From the NCBI RefSeq assembly GCF_006517395.1, contig NZ_VDCY01000003.1, positions 62,001 to 126,000 on the forward strand: a DNA stretch of 64,000 bases. Reading direction: 5' to 3'. The position numbers and the translations under genes are program-made. Positions within the stretch are counted from its first letter, which is position 1; every line of letters begins with the position of its first letter. Positions 48,923-60,755 of this stretch are shown here, piece by piece. Source of the stretch: Terrilactibacillus laevilacticus (GTDB taxonomy: Bacteria; Bacillota; Bacilli; Bacillales; Sporolactobacillaceae). The notes under the pieces were generated by a model. The model did not search any database. It saw only the letters and a program-made list of their open reading frames with translations, and was not told the DNA's origin.

Positions 48923-50485
48923 ATGTCAAAACAATCCTTCTTAAAAGGTTCATTCATACTCATGCTAGCAGGTTTGGTTACGAAAATTCTTGGAATGATA
49001 AATAAAATTATACTCGCTCGTGTTATTGGGAATGAAGGCGTTGGAATTTATATGATGGCTTACCCAACACTTTTATTAACTGTAACACTCACTCAATTGG
49101 GACTCCCAGTTGCTATTTCAAAAATGGTAGCAGAAGCAGATGTACTAGGAGATAAGCAGAAAATAAAGCGAATCCTAGTCGTTTCGTTTACCATCGTAAC
49201 CGTTCTCTCTATCGTACTCGCTACCGTCATGGTTATTCTTGGACCATTGCTCTCACACACAGTCTTTACTGACTCACGTACCCTGTATCCATTAATCGCT
49301 ATTAGCCCAGTTATTCCAATCGTGGGGATAGCTTCTGTTTTAAGAGGTTACTTCCAAGGGATACGCCATATGACTCCTTTTGCTTTCTCTGAAGTGATCG
49401 AACAAATTGTCCGTATTTCTCTTGTTGCATTTCTAGCGACTATTCTGTTGCCATATGGCATTGAGTATGCGGCAGGTGGTGCGATGATTTCAGGTGTTAT
49501 TGGCGAATTAGTCTCACTTCTTTATATGCTTTCGATGTTTAAAAAAAATATTGGTAAACCAATCAAGATTGACTATATCAAAACATTAAAAAGTGGAAAA
49601 AAAACTTGTCGAGAGTTAATGGACATTGCTTTACCGTCTATGGGAAGTAGACTTATTGGTTCCATTTCAAGTTTTCTAGATCCGATTATTACCGCACAAA
49701 GTTTATTTATAGCGGGAGTGTCAACCGTAGTCGCAACAAAGCAATATGGTGAGCTTGCAGGTTATGTCATTCCATTTTTAACATTACCAAGTTTTATCAC
49801 CCATGCCCTCTATGTGTCATTAATTCCGACCATTAGCGAGGAACACGCAAAAAAAAATTACCATATTATTCATTTCAGATTGAATCAAGCGTTAAAAATG
49901 TCGATGTTATCCGGAGGCATTTCAATTGTTATTTGTTATGTATTTGCTGAACCACTCATGGCCCTTTTGTATCATTCACCTGAGTCGAGTCATTATGTCT
50001 ATCTTATGGCACCCTTTTTCATTGTCTTTTACCTTCAGGGGCCTCTCCAAGCTGTCTTACAAGCCTTAAATCTTGCCAGAGCCGCGTTAATTAATAGCTT
50101 TATAGGTGCAGTTGTTAAGCTTGTCATGATTTGGGCTCTTGCATCAAAACCCGAGTTTGGAATTAATGGAGTTGCTCTTGGGATCGTCATTAGTATGCTT
50201 CTTGTTACCTTATTACATTTGGCTACAGTCATCAAAGTCATTGGTTTTTCACTCGAAACGATGGATTTTATCAAAGAAATGTCGATTATTATTGCGTCGG
50301 GAATGCTGGCAACTTATCTGTTAAATTCCGTTTTTACAGATTGGTCCATGCTACCGCGGACATTAACCTTGATCTTTATTGTATTTGCTTTTTATCTCTT
50401 ATTGGCATTTTGGCTAGAGCTTATATCAAGAGAAGAGTTATCCAATCTGCCTATCATCGGCAAATGGATTAAAATTGAGGATTAA
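48923..50485 (+). CDS. spoVB: Stage V sporulation protein B, MATE/MOP-superfamily flippase
   Basis: SpoVB is a polysaccharide-transport family membrane protein needed for spore cortex synthesis, thought to move a lipid-linked precursor. The 520-residue product has about 14 hydrophobic segments and the typical start SKQSFLKGSFILMLAGLVTKILG, followed by GVGIYMMAYPTLLLTVTLTQLGLPVAISKM. I chose the ATG at 48923 (AAGGCGGG upstream, length close to the 518 residues of B. subtilis). Its 3' end overlaps the convergent yrbG by 4 bp. Confidence 0.94.
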   Translation: MSKQSFLKGSFILMLAGLVTKILGMINKIILARVIGNEGVGIYMMAYPTLLLTVTLTQLGLPVAISKMVAEADVLGDKQKIKRILVVSFTIVTVLSIVLATVMVILGPLLSHTVFTDSRTLYPLIAISPVIPIVGIASVLRGYFQGIRHMTPFAFSEVIEQIVRISLVAFLATILLPYGIEYAAGGAMISGVIGELVSLLYMLSMFKKNIGKPIKIDYIKTLKSGKKTCRELMDIALPSMGSRLIGSISSFLDPIITAQSLFIAGVSTVVATKQYGELAGYVIPFLTLPSFITHALYVSLIPTISEEHAKKNYHIIHFRLNQALKMSMLSGGISIVICYVFAEPLMALLYHSPESSHYVYLMAPFFIVFYLQGPLQAVLQALNLARAALINSFIGAVVKLVMIWALASKPEFGINGVALGIVISMLLVTLLHLATVIKVIGFSLETMDFIKEMSIIIASGMLATYLLNSVFTDWSMLPRTLTLIFIVFAFYLLLAFWLELISREELSNLPIIGKWIKIED

Positions 50486-51114
50486 TCGGGATTAAGATCC
50501 ATATAAAAAGTCCCTTTGTCATCCATAACTAGATAGGCTATTTCCTTTATATCTCTATAACCAAGTTTTCTAAGTTCTTGCCTGAGCCATAAAGGGGTCT
50601 GATGTATCTTTTTCAAATTGTCTTCTTGAACTTTTCCATTGATAATGAGAGGAAAAGGCATTGTATCTTGCTGTTTATTGGATGATTGATGAGTATTTGG
50701 AGTAATCAATAATTGACCATTTGGTTCAAGTATAGCAAATTCAACATCTTGAATATTTCTGATATTATGACGTTGCAATTGAGTCATTAAATCGTCAAAA
50801 GTCATTTTCCGACGTGAAAGTTCTTTCGAATTAACTTCTCCATGATCAATTAGAACAGTTTCTTTAAAAACTATTTTTTTTGAGAAAACGAAAAGGATCA
50901 CACTGTGTAAAAGAATAATGATAAAAATAGGTACAATCATCGTGAGAAGGGGTTGTAATGGGTTTGTTATGGAGATGATGGCAAGTTCTGCAATCATTAA
51001 AATCATAACTAGATCCAACAATGAGCAATCTTTTAACTGTTTTTTACCTGAAAAACGAATCACAATAGCGATCATAATAAACATAAAAACAGTTCTTAAA
51101 ATGATTGTAGGCAT
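50482..51114 (-). CDS. yrbG: DUF421/YetF-like membrane protein (YrbG)
   Basis: A 210-residue protein with three N-terminal membrane segments (about residues 2-75) and a cytoplasmic YetF-type domain (RKMTFDDLMTQLQRHNIRNIQDVEFAILEPNG). I chose the ATG at 51114 because AAAGGAGATC lies just before it. B. subtilis yrbG is also next to spoVB. Relatives YetF and YdfS act in dormant spores or germination in B. subtilis, so a spore role is possible but not shown. Confidence 0.88.
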   Translation of the reverse strand: MPTIILRTVFMFIMIAIVIRFSGKKQLKDCSLLDLVMILMIAELAIISITNPLQPLLTMIVPIFIIILLHSVILFVFSKKIVFKETVLIDHGEVNSKELSRRKMTFDDLMTQLQRHNIRNIQDVEFAILEPNGQLLITPNTHQSSNKQQDTMPFPLIINGKVQEDNLKKIHQTPLWLRQELRKLGYRDIKEIAYLVMDDKGTFYMDLNPD

Positions 51115-51263
51115 GTTAGATCTCCTTTCTCTTAACTCGATGATATTCAAACATTAGTATGAGCAAGTTATGAGTGATTCATGTACGCATTTTGTCTTGA
51201 AACATTTTGTCCTCATTAATTTTTGTTTAAGATTCTATTTATGACAAGCTAGAAATAAGATGT

Positions 51264-51484
51264 AATAAAGTGAAACTTCAATGAGTGGGGGTTTTTCGAC
51301 GCACAGGATGGCAAGTAGCAGGCGTTGCGACAGGACGTCGCGTTTTTAGCCTGCGTCATCCCTTACTCATTGTTAGTTGAACCAATCGGGCTTTTACGGG
51401 CAGTTATCCCCCACCTAGGAATGCTCGTTTACACTCATTACCTTGAGGTGGGGGGTCTTACTGCCCGTTAATGCGGGATAAAAC
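51264..51484 (-). repeat. Family B structured repeat, full-length copy (reverse)
   Basis: In reverse relative to the copy at 48.6 kb. On the plus strand it runs from ATAAAGTGAAACTTC to CCCGTTAATGCGGGATAAA. It has the perfect CGACAGGACGTCG hairpin; the GCACAGGAT arm is followed by GGCAAG, so that second hairpin is broken. The right end stops about 20 bp before the yrzE start codon. Confidence 0.88.
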
Positions 51485-51504
51485 TTGTTTCGAGGTGAAG
51501 TTAA

Positions 51505-51888
51505 ATGTCAAAACGTTTTATTACTGCCGCTAGCTACGGAACCATTGGATCATTCATTGTTATCCTATTTTGTGCCCTAGGATTATCGACTATACTTAGA
51601 TTTACATCGGCTACAGAAGAATCCATTTCAATGGCTCCAATGATTATTTCATTTGCAGCATTATTTATTGGCGGCGTTATTGCAGGGACTAAAATGCAGG
51701 AAAAGGGCTTAATTATTGGCGTAGTTACAGGAGTTAGTTATTGTGTGCTCGTCCTTTTAATCCAGTTTCTTGGATATAATCACACGGGATGGGCAGGTAA
51801 ATTTCTTTATTATGGTGAAAATATTATTGCGTCAACCATTGGTGGAATTATAGGAGTGAATTTTTTCTCGCGTAGCTATAAAAAATAA
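51505..51888 (+). CDS. yrzE: TIGR04086 family membrane protein (YrzE)
   Basis: This 127-residue protein has four membrane segments and the pattern of the TIGR04086 family (YrzE of B. subtilis): a short polar N-terminus, GSFIVILFCALGLSTILRF, and a glycine-rich second pair AALFIGGVIAGTKMQEKG. GAGGTGAAG precedes the ATG. It faces yajC tail to tail across a bidirectional terminator, the same neighbours as in B. subtilis. Function unknown. Confidence 0.85.
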   Translation: MSKRFITAASYGTIGSFIVILFCALGLSTILRFTSATEESISMAPMIISFAALFIGGVIAGTKMQEKGLIIGVVTGVSYCVLVLLIQFLGYNHTGWAGKFLYYGENIIASTIGGIIGVNFFSRSYKK

Positions 51889-51899
51889 CCTTATTTAAA

Positions 51900-51943
51900 A
51901 AAAGGGCTGCCTTTTATCAACTTTCGATAGGCAGCCCTTTTAC
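51900..51943. terminator. Bidirectional terminator between yrzE and yajC
   Basis: AAAGGGCTGCC / GGCAGCCCTTT arms with an 18-base loop are flanked by A and T runs on both strands between two convergent genes. Confidence 0.88.
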
Positions 51944-51944
51944 A

Positions 51945-52256
51945 TTACTTTTCTGATTTATCTTCTTTTTTTTCTTCGACTTTTTCAACAACTTCTTTCT
52001 TAGCTGTTGATTTAGAAACTTCGCGAATGGCTCCACGGTCGAATGTAAGACGTGTATTTCCTGCTTTAAGTACAATTTCAGCGTCAGTAATGGAATCAAT
52101 TGTTCCATGTAAGCCGCCAATGGTGACGATTTTGTCTCCTTTTTGTAAGCTTGATTGCATTTGACGCGTTTCTTTTGTTCGTTTCATCTGTGGTCTGATT
52201 AATAGAAAATAAAAAATCGCAACAAACACAATTAACATAATAATTTGTGTAGGCAT
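51945..52256 (-). CDS. yajC: Preprotein translocase auxiliary subunit YajC
   Basis: YajC associates with SecD and SecF. The 103-residue protein has one N-terminal membrane segment (about 4-20), the RPQMKRTKETRQMQSSLQKGDKIVTIGGLHGTI core, and a long lysine/glutamate-rich tail (VEKVEEKKEDKSEK). It follows tgt by 22 bp in the conserved queA-tgt-yajC cluster. The tail is longer than in the B. subtilis protein. Confidence 0.93.
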   Translation of the reverse strand: MPTQIIMLIVFVAIFYFLLIRPQMKRTKETRQMQSSLQKGDKIVTIGGLHGTIDSITDAEIVLKAGNTRLTFDRGAIREVSKSTAKKEVVEKVEEKKEDKSEK

Positions 52257-52278
52257 AGCCTTAATTCCTCCTTATGTA

Positions 52279-54461
<2,183 letters not shown>

Positions 54462-54566
54462 AGTTTAAGACACACTCTCTTTCAAAAATTAAACAATTAA
54501 AATTTATGTTTATGGTAAACTCATTTTGACTTAGATTCTATTGATCATGAGAACTGATTTTAACAC

Positions 54567-54773
54567 CTATCGTTTTAAAAAAACATTGATAATATAAAGA
54601 AGGAACGATACTCCAATGCCAAGGATAATCGATGTTACTATTGGAAAAAAGAAGACTGTATTTCCTTTTTTAAAAACGATATCCCCTGGAAGTTTTCCAA
54701 TAAATCTCCAGAGAAGTCCAATGAGAAAGATAATGGCACCTACAACCATCAACATTTTCCCTACAGAACTCAT
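54567..54773 (-). CDS. yrzS: DUF2905 membrane protein (YrzS type)
   Basis: This 68-residue protein has two membrane segments and the DUF2905 motif GLLWRFIGKLPGDIVFKKGN between them, with FFPIVTSIILG after. It lies 4 bp after ruvB. Function unknown. The match to B. subtilis YrzS is by family and size. Confidence 0.87.
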   Translation of the reverse strand: MSSVGKMLMVVGAIIFLIGLLWRFIGKLPGDIVFKKGNTVFFFPIVTSIILGIGVSFLLYIINVFLKR

Positions 54774-54777
54774 TTAA

Positions 54778-55779
54778 CTATCCCTTTCTTTCTAAATTAA
54801 AATGATGATAGCCAGCATTTGTCACCATACGACCCCTTGGTGTCCTTTGAATAAAACCAATTTGAAGTAAATAAGGTTCATACACATCCTCAATCGTATG
54901 TCGTTCCTCACCAATTGTCGCTGCAATCGTATCAAGCCCAACAGGACCACCACCAAATTTTTCAATAATACCTAATAGTAATTGATGGTCAACATGATCA
55001 AGACCTAATTCATCAACCTGCAGGCGAGATAATCCTTTCCTCGTCACTTCTTGATCAATAACTCCTTTATTTGTGACTTGGGCAAAATCTCGGATACGAC
55101 GAAGTAAACGGTTCGCAATACGTGGGGTTCCTCTTGAACGTCTCGCCATTTCACTCGCTGCTTGTTCGTCCAACTCAGTATTCAACACCTGGGCAGTTCG
55201 TTTCAGTATTTGAGCAAGTTCATCCACGTCATAAAATTGTAAACGACTCATCACACCAAATCGATCTCGTAAAGGCGGAGATAGAGCCCCCGCTCTTGTT
55301 GTTGCTCCAACTAATGTAAATGGTGGCAAATCGATACGAACGGAATGCGCCGTTTCTCCTTTACCTAAAATGATATCGAGGCAAAAGTCCTCCATGGCAG
55401 GATACAACACTTCCTCTACATGGCGGCTTAAGCGGTGAATTTCATCAATAAAAAGGACATCTCCTGGCTCAAGCGCCGTTAATACTGCTGCTAAATCTCC
55501 TGGTCTTTCAATAGCTGGCCCAGATGTTGTCCGTATGTTGACCCCCATTTCGTTCGCAATAATCATGGATAGAGTTGTTTTTCCAAGGCCGGGAGGACCA
55601 TACAATAAGACATGATCAAGTGGTTCGCTTCGCTGTTTTGCTGCTTGAATAAAGACACGTAAATTAGCTTTCACCTGTTCCTGCCCAATATAGTTTTCCA
55701 ATGTATGTGGACGAATCGTTGTTTCTTCAAATTCATCATCGGCGATTGTACGGCTTGAAACCATCCGATCGTTATCCAA
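54778..55779 (-). CDS. ruvB: Holliday junction branch-migration helicase RuvB
   Basis: RuvB is the AAA+ motor that drives branch migration with RuvA. The protein has Walker [14 protein letters not shown] near residue 60, Walker [24 protein letters not shown] near 110, sensor 1 GATTRAG near 155, and a winged-helix C-terminus. I prefer the TTG at 55779, with GGAGG 10 nt upstream and a length of 333 against 334 in B. subtilis; an ATG at 55806 has no ribosome binding site. It forms an operon with ruvA. Confidence 0.95.
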   Translation of the reverse strand: MDNDRMVSSRTIADDEFEETTIRPHTLENYIGQEQVKANLRVFIQAAKQRSEPLDHVLLYGPPGLGKTTLSMIIANEMGVNIRTTSGPAIERPGDLAAVLTALEPGDVLFIDEIHRLSRHVEEVLYPAMEDFCLDIILGKGETAHSVRIDLPPFTLVGATTRAGALSPPLRDRFGVMSRLQFYDVDELAQILKRTAQVLNTELDEQAASEMARRSRGTPRIANRLLRRIRDFAQVTNKGVIDQEVTRKGLSRLQVDELGLDHVDHQLLLGIIEKFGGGPVGLDTIAATIGEERHTIEDVYEPYLLQIGFIQRTPRGRMVTNAGYHHFNLERKG

Positions 55780-55798
55780 AGGCTTTCCCCCTCCTATC

Positions 55799-56383
55799 TT
55801 ATCCATTTAGCATGAGTTTCAATGCTTCTTTGATATACTGCTCAGCTGTATAATCTTTATCTTTGAGTTTTGGAACAACACGTTTAACCTCTTTGTCTGA
55901 ATATCCCAAGGCCTTCAGAGCTTCTAAAGCTTCATCCAATCCATCGTTTTGAACGTCATGATCATTAAATAGACCTGTTTTAGTTTGATCAAGTTTGCCT
56001 TTTAAATCTAATATAATTTGTCTTGCTGTTTTTTTACCAATGCCAGGGAATTTTGTTAAATAGGATTCGTTTTCTGCATCAATCGCTTGAATAATACTTT
56101 CGGGCTTGCCTGATGCGAGTATTGCTAGCCCACCTTTGGGCCCGATACCTGAAACACTTAACAGTTGAATAAAAAGTTCTCGTTCTTCTCTACTCTTGAA
56201 TCCATAAAGTGCCATCATATCTTCTCGAACGTAATGATATGTATAAATCGTTGTTTCTTCACCAAATACATCTTGATACAAAAAAGGATTGGCACATAGA
56301 ACTTGATAGCCTACTCCTTGATTTTCAATGACAATGTATTTGCTTGAGATATATGAAATTTTTCCTTTTATATAATCAAACAA
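55799..56383 (-). CDS. ruvA: Holliday junction DNA-binding protein RuvA
   Basis: RuvA binds four-way junctions and loads RuvB. The product starts at TTG 56383 (reads [20 protein letters not shown]), which has GAGGGG 7 nt upstream; the ORF upstream of it has no family resemblance. The 194-residue protein has the OB domain, two helix-hairpin-helix motifs ([16 protein letters not shown] near 70 and [15 protein letters not shown] near 105), and the RuvB-binding domain ([16 protein letters not shown]). It precedes ruvB; bofC, a neighbour in B. subtilis, is absent. Confidence 0.95.
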   Translation of the reverse strand: MFDYIKGKISYISSKYIVIENQGVGYQVLCANPFLYQDVFGEETTIYTYHYVREDMMALYGFKSREERELFIQLLSVSGIGPKGGLAILASGKPESIIQAIDAENESYLTKFPGIGKKTARQIILDLKGKLDQTKTGLFNDHDVQNDGLDEALEALKALGYSDKEVKRVVPKLKDKDYTAEQYIKEALKLMLNG

Positions 56384-56512
56384 TTTATTTCCCCTCAATA
56401 ATGACGAATTAAAAAAGACAAGAAGTACAATATATTGTCTCACCATTATCATACCATAAAAGTTTCAAGCATGATAACTGCTTAACTTCAATGTTAAAAA
56501 CGCTCTTTCTCC

Positions 56513-56546
56513 AAAAAAAAATAAGAGGGCATAAAATATCGCCCTC
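56513..56546 (-). terminator. Rho-independent terminator of yebC
   Basis: GAGGGC / GCCCTC with a 10-base loop is followed on the minus strand by TTATTTTTTTTT, 14 bp after the yebC stop codon. Confidence 0.88.
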
Positions 56547-56559
56547 ACATCTCCATTGT

Positions 56560-57285
56560 TTACTCTTCTTCTAAATTATGATAAATATCTTGCACATCAT
56601 CGTTGTCTTCTAGCATATCAATGAGACGGTTCATTTTCGCTTGATCTTCATTTGATAATGATGTCGTGGTTTGTGGTATATTGGATATTTCGGATTCTTC
56701 AATTGCATACCCTTTTTCTTGAAGGGCATTTTTTACATCAGAAAAAGCTTCAGGGCTTGTTAAAATCACAAAGCCTTCTTCTTCCGTTTCGAGTTCATCA
56801 GCGCCTGCATCTATCGCATCGAGCATGAGTTCCTCTTCATCTATATCCTCAGATGCAAGAATGGTGATAACACCTTTTTTTTCAAACATAAAACCGACGC
56901 AGCCTGTTTCACCAAGATTACCACCATTTTTAGAAAAAGCATGTCTGATCTCGGAAGCAGATCGGTTTTTATTATCTGTTAAGACTTCAACAATGACAGC
57001 CACTCCACCAGGTCCATATCCTTCGTACGTAATTTCTTCGTACGTGACACCATCTAAGTTCCCGGTTGCTTTTTTAATTGCACGGGAAATATTATCATTA
57101 GGCATGTTGGCGGCTTTTGCTTTTTCAACGGCTAGTCTTAGAGACGCATTCATTTCGGGATCGCCTCCGCCCGTTTTGGCTGCCAGAAAAATATCTTTAG
57201 CAAGTTTCATGAATATTTTTCCACGTTTTGCATCTTTAGCATTTTTTTTATGTTGAATGGTTTTCCATTTTGAATGTCCTGACAT
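56560..57285 (-). CDS. yebC: YebC/TACO1 family translation or regulatory factor (YrbC)
   Basis: The 241-residue protein begins [22 protein letters not shown] and contains [23 protein letters not shown] near residue 82, both diagnostic of the YebC family. Members were described as transcription regulators; more recent work shows some YebC proteins relieve ribosome stalling on proline-rich sequences. That matter is open for this protein, but safA in this window is strikingly proline-rich. It is a single-gene unit. Confidence 0.95.
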   Translation of the reverse strand: MSGHSKWKTIQHKKNAKDAKRGKIFMKLAKDIFLAAKTGGGDPEMNASLRLAVEKAKAANMPNDNISRAIKKATGNLDGVTYEEITYEGYGPGGVAVIVEVLTDNKNRSASEIRHAFSKNGGNLGETGCVGFMFEKKGVITILASEDIDEEELMLDAIDAGADELETEEEGFVILTSPEAFSDVKNALQEKGYAIEESEISNIPQTTTSLSNEDQAKMNRLIDMLEDNDDVQDIYHNLEEE

Positions 57286-57385
57286 TTATTTGACCTCCCC
57301 ACTGTTGATTGGTAAATGTCATGTATCTTAGTAACTCTAGAAGGATTAACCCATTATATTATACATGTAATGAACCAATAAAAAA

Positions 57386-57412
57386 AGAGCTAGGAATCGA
57401 TGCCCTAGCCCT
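57386..57412. terminator. Terminator of the YhcN/YlaJ lipoprotein gene
   Basis: AGAGCTAGG / CCTAGCCCT (one G-U pair) with a 9-base loop is flanked by A and T runs on both strands, 16 bp after the stop codon. Confidence 0.85.
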
Positions 57413-57427
57413 TTTTTGTGATTGTCA

Positions 57428-58069
57428 CTATTTTGCATTATTTTGAAATGGTCTTTGAATAGCATTTCCCAAATCATTTAAAATCCCAGTAATATCGGAA
57501 CCCACTTCATTTGTTACATTACCACCAGCATTGATAATTCGATTATTAACATTGGTGATACGATTGACTGTTTTCCGATCAGTCGCTACTCTCACTTGTT
57601 TATTCGGTGTTATCGATTTTGCTCTATTGGATACACGATCACGTAATTGGCTTAAATCCTGATTGTTTTCAGCTGTTACACCAATGAGGACGTTATTATT
57701 ATAAACCACGACATTTGCATGACGAACGCCGTCAATTTTTCCAACTGCTCGTGCAATTCGTCTAGCGTCCCTTTGGTCATTTGTTGGGTCATATGCCATA
57801 TTGTTATTGTTAATGTTATTATTGTCGTTAAATCCAAGATCATTATCACGAGCTACACGGTTATTAAAGTTATCCGTATTTTGCATATTTCTTCCGTTTC
57901 GTCTAGTAACATCATTGTAGTCAGCATTTCGATCCGTGTAATACCCTACATCTCGCATATTTTGTCCATTATTGTCAAAGGCTGCATTACGATCATTATT
58001 GGCTCCACACCCTGCAAGTACACCAGTCATCATTAATGCTGTCGAAAATGTTAAAATGGTTTTTTTCAT
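57428..58069 (-). CDS. YhcN/YlaJ-family sporulation lipoprotein
   Basis: A 213-residue protein with a lipoprotein signal ending in VLAGCG (Cys about residue 20), an Asn/Asp-rich spacer (about 25-95), and a C-terminal YhcN/YlaJ domain with ARRIARAVGKIDGVRHANVVVYNNNVLIGV. I chose the ATG at 58069, at the signal peptide start. It lies near safA, where B. subtilis has coxA, a cortex-associated protein of the same broad family, so it may be the CoxA counterpart. It is probably anchored in spore membrane. Confidence 0.85.
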   Translation of the reverse strand: MKKTILTFSTALMMTGVLAGCGANNDRNAAFDNNGQNMRDVGYYTDRNADYNDVTRRNGRNMQNTDNFNNRVARDNDLGFNDNNNINNNNMAYDPTNDQRDARRIARAVGKIDGVRHANVVVYNNNVLIGVTAENNQDLSQLRDRVSNRAKSITPNKQVRVATDRKTVNRITNVNNRIINAGGNVTNEVGSDITGILNDLGNAIQRPFQNNAK

Positions 58070-58147
58070 TTTTAAAAAATACCCCCTTTCACACACTATC
58101 TTGTGTAAAAGGGGATTTTCTTAGTCAGTTATTGATAGGATACATAG

Positions 58148-58888
58148 TTAAAATTTAGGAGGTGCAGCAGCGAGTGAGCGTTTATGTTCTGTTCGCACAT
58201 GCATTTCTTCTATGATTTCTTTATCTTTTTCAGGTATTTCTTTTCCTTCTAAGTAAGCATCGATCATATTATATGTTGTACCCATTTCATTTTCATCTGT
58301 TTGTCCTTCCCATAAACCTGCAGATGGTTTTTTGTTAAGAACGGATTCTGGTACACCAAGTACTTTAGCCATTTGACCAACTTGTCCTTTTGTAAAGTTA
58401 ACTAAAGGAACAAGATCCACACCACCATCACCGTATTTTGTGAAATAGCCCGTATACCATTCGTCGGCATTATCAGTACCTACAACTAAATAATTTTTTT
58501 GAGAAGCAACAGTATATAATGTACTCATTCTTAAACGGGCTCTTAAATTTCCATCACCTAACCTAGCTCTTGTTTCATCCCAATTTTCGCCAAATTGTTC
58601 TTTAACCTGATTAAAGAGAACATGATGTGTTTCAGTTAAATCAACTTCGATAAAATCGATACCCGCACTATCAATAACTGCTTTAGCATCTTTTTTATCT
58701 TGAGGGTTACTTTTACAAGGCATAATGACGCCCAGGCTATTTTCTGGAAAAGCTCGTTTGATTAAGTGAGTGACTGTTGCCGAATCGATACCGCCACTTA
58801 CTCCAACAAGAAGGCCATCAGCATGGGCTTCTTGTGCTTTTTCTCTAAGCCAAGAAATCGTATTGTCGATTGATTTTTCAATATTCAA
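58148..58888 (-). CDS. nadE: NH3-dependent NAD synthetase
   Basis: NadE amidates deamido-NAD to NAD using ammonia. The 246-residue protein has the PP-loop GVSGGIDSATVTHL near residue 29, GTDNADEWYTGYFTKYGDGG near 137, and KKPSAGLWEGQTDE near 185. There is no glutaminase domain. It is shorter than B. subtilis NadE (272). It completes the pathway begun by nadD at the left edge. It lies between safA and the spore lipoprotein gene, an unusual place. Confidence 0.94.
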   Translation of the reverse strand: MNIEKSIDNTISWLREKAQEAHADGLLVGVSGGIDSATVTHLIKRAFPENSLGVIMPCKSNPQDKKDAKAVIDSAGIDFIEVDLTETHHVLFNQVKEQFGENWDETRARLGDGNLRARLRMSTLYTVASQKNYLVVGTDNADEWYTGYFTKYGDGGVDLVPLVNFTKGQVGQMAKVLGVPESVLNKKPSAGLWEGQTDENEMGTTYNMIDAYLEGKEIPEKDKEIIEEMHVRTEHKRSLAAAPPKF

Positions 58889-58950
58889 ATGATTTCGCTC
58901 CCTTCTTCATCTTCCTTAGTTTATCACAATCAGGAAATGAAAACCAAAAA

Positions 58951-58981
58951 AAAGAGTGACGATTTCATATCGTCACTCTTT
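58951..58981 (-). terminator. Terminator overlapping the end of safA
   Basis: A perfect 13-bp stem AAAGAGTGACGAT / ATCGTCACTCTTT with a 5-base loop is followed on the minus strand by eight T. The safA stop codon (TGA) is part of the stem. Confidence 0.9.
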
Positions 58982-60667
58982 TTTTGATTTATCTTCGCTA
59001 TCCTGTGAAAGCGAGGGTTGTAAAGGATGTTCTGAGTGGTTATCATAACTATACCATCGCTCTTCAGGGGATTTTGTTTGACCATCCCAATGAGTATATG
59101 ACCCAGCTATTAAGGGTGTTTCTTTGCTTTCGTTTGAACGACTTACTGGATGAACATCCGCTTTTCCATAATAAGGTTGTTGATTAGAATAAGATGGAAA
59201 AGGTGTTAAAATCGGATTAAATCCTTGATCTCCGCATCCACAGGGTTGTTGTAGTTGTGTATATCCACGATATAAATCAGGACTTGGATAAGGTGACATC
59301 GGACCTTGATATGTTGGACCTGCACTACCTGATTTTCCTCCTTTTGGTGGCCGAGGTGGTTGGTAGGCTGGGCTAACATCGCTTGGATAACCTGGATTCG
59401 GCGATGCCGGTCCTTGATACGCCGGACTTACACTACCTGGTTTTCCTCCCTTCGGTGGCTTAGGAGGCTGGTAGGCTGGGCTTACACTGCTTGGATAACC
59501 TGGATTTGGTGATGCTGGTCCTTGATACGCTGGGCTTACACTGCTTGGATAACCTGGATTCGGTGATGCTGGTCCTTGATACGCTGGGCTTACACCGCTT
59601 GGATAACCTGGATTCGGTGATGACGGACCTTGATACGCTGGACTTACACCGCTTGGATAACCAAGATTTGGTGATGCTGGTCCTTGATACACTGGGCTTA
59701 CACTGCTTGGATAACCTGGATTTGGTGATGACAGGCCTTGATACGCTGGACTTACACTGCTTGGATAACCTGGATTTGGTGATGACGGGCCTTGATACGC
59801 TGGACTTACATTGCTTGGATTAGCAGGACTTTCATTCGTTATAGGCATAGTAGGCATTAGATTTGAAGATATGGGGCTTTCCATTGGTTGACTTGGATTC
59901 AATTGGGTACCAGAATGTTCTCCTCGCTTCATCTCTTTTCCACTTTGTAATGGAGAAGTAGTAGGATATGGCGCTGGGTAAGGTAGATTCCAAGGTGCAC
60001 CTTGATTTATTGATTCTGGATAATTTTCCAAGTTATCATAATATTTGTCGTTACCTTCTGAACCGACTGGGTAAAGTTGAGCAGCATTAGCTTCATCATT
60101 CCAACCACCAAGATATGATGGTTCTTGATGACTTTGGTTAGGCTTATTAGGAATAGAAGTTTCAGCCAATGAATACAACATTTCATTATTAACCTGCTGT
60201 GTATAGAACGGATTTGTTTGAGGCATTTGATTTATATTGGATAATTGTTCTGGCATGGTTTGATTAGTTGAAGTCATATCTGGATTAGCTGGTGAGGGAA
60301 CATTTGGCCATTGATACATCGGCACTTGCTCTTGCTCAGACTCAAGCATTGGATAATTTGTTGATTGAGTAGGCATAGGACTAGGTGAAGGAGGTGTTAG
60401 GTTGGTTTGGCCTTGTTCTGTTCTAGGACTTGTTTCAATAGTAGGCTGTGTTTGGATTCCTTGTTGGGCTTCTGAACGAGTTTCTACCTCAATTCTTTCT
60501 TTAGTTCCTTTTTTTATTCCTAAAGGAACTTTTACTTTTGAACCCGGTATAAGCTCATCAGTCTCATTAAGTGAAGGATTTAATTTTTTTAAAGTTTCAA
60601 TCGTAGTCCCTTGTTTTTTAGCGATAATCGCTAGCGTATCACCTTTTTGCACGACATAGATTTTCAC
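58973..60667 (-). CDS. safA: Spore coat morphogenetic protein SafA (LysM), repeat-expanded
   Basis: SafA locates at the spore cortex-coat interface and recruits inner-coat proteins. The 564-residue protein starts with one LysM domain (MKIYVVQKGDTLAIIAKKQG to KVKVPLG, residues 1-51), then a Pro, Ser, Gln and Asn-rich region. Residues about 287-460 hold nine 18-residue repeats of VSPAYQGPxSPNPGYPSS plus a partial tenth. The C-terminus has a small cysteine cluster (QPCGCGDQG). B. subtilis SafA is 387 residues, so this one is enlarged by the repeats. Expression is probably sigma-E/sigma-K dependent, by analogy. Confidence 0.9.
   Translation of the reverse strand: MKIYVVQKGDTLAIIAKKQGTTIETLKKLNPSLNETDELIPGSKVKVPLGIKKGTKERIEVETRSEAQQGIQTQPTIETSPRTEQGQTNLTPPSPSPMPTQSTNYPMLESEQEQVPMYQWPNVPSPANPDMTSTNQTMPEQLSNINQMPQTNPFYTQQVNNEMLYSLAETSIPNKPNQSHQEPSYLGGWNDEANAAQLYPVGSEGNDKYYDNLENYPESINQGAPWNLPYPAPYPTTSPLQSGKEMKRGEHSGTQLNPSQPMESPISSNLMPTMPITNESPANPSNVSPAYQGPSSPNPGYPSSVSPAYQGLSSPNPGYPSSVSPVYQGPASPNLGYPSGVSPAYQGPSSPNPGYPSGVSPAYQGPASPNPGYPSSVSPAYQGPASPNPGYPSSVSPAYQPPKPPKGGKPGSVSPAYQGPASPNPGYPSDVSPAYQPPRPPKGGKSGSAGPTYQGPMSPYPSPDLYRGYTQLQQPCGCGDQGFNPILTPFPSYSNQQPYYGKADVHPVSRSNESKETPLIAGSYTHWDGQTKSPEERWYSYDNHSEHPLQPSLSQDSEDKSKKE
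59276..59809 (-). repeat. 54-bp coding tandem repeat within safA
   Basis: Nine full units and one partial unit of 54 bp (18 codons, VSPAYQGPxSPNPGYPSS) are in frame. Units 1, 2, 4, 5 and 6 differ at few positions; units 7 and 9 are a variant type ending PPKGGKxGS. Low divergence points to recent copy-number change. Confidence 0.92.
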
Positions 60668-60755
60668 GACATCTATACCTCCTAGGAAAATTTCATTTGA
60701 TCATTATATGTGTGCATGGTCAGATTGCCACACTTTCACAAATAAAGAAATCTTC

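Noticed and set aside
59276-59809. Regular repeats resembling a CRISPR array
   Set aside because: Units are contiguous, in frame with safA and have no unique spacers; no cas genes are present.
59491-59823. 110-residue plus-strand ORF rich in Leu, Asp and Met
   Set aside because: It is the antisense reading of the safA 54-bp repeats; its periodic composition is a by-product of that array.
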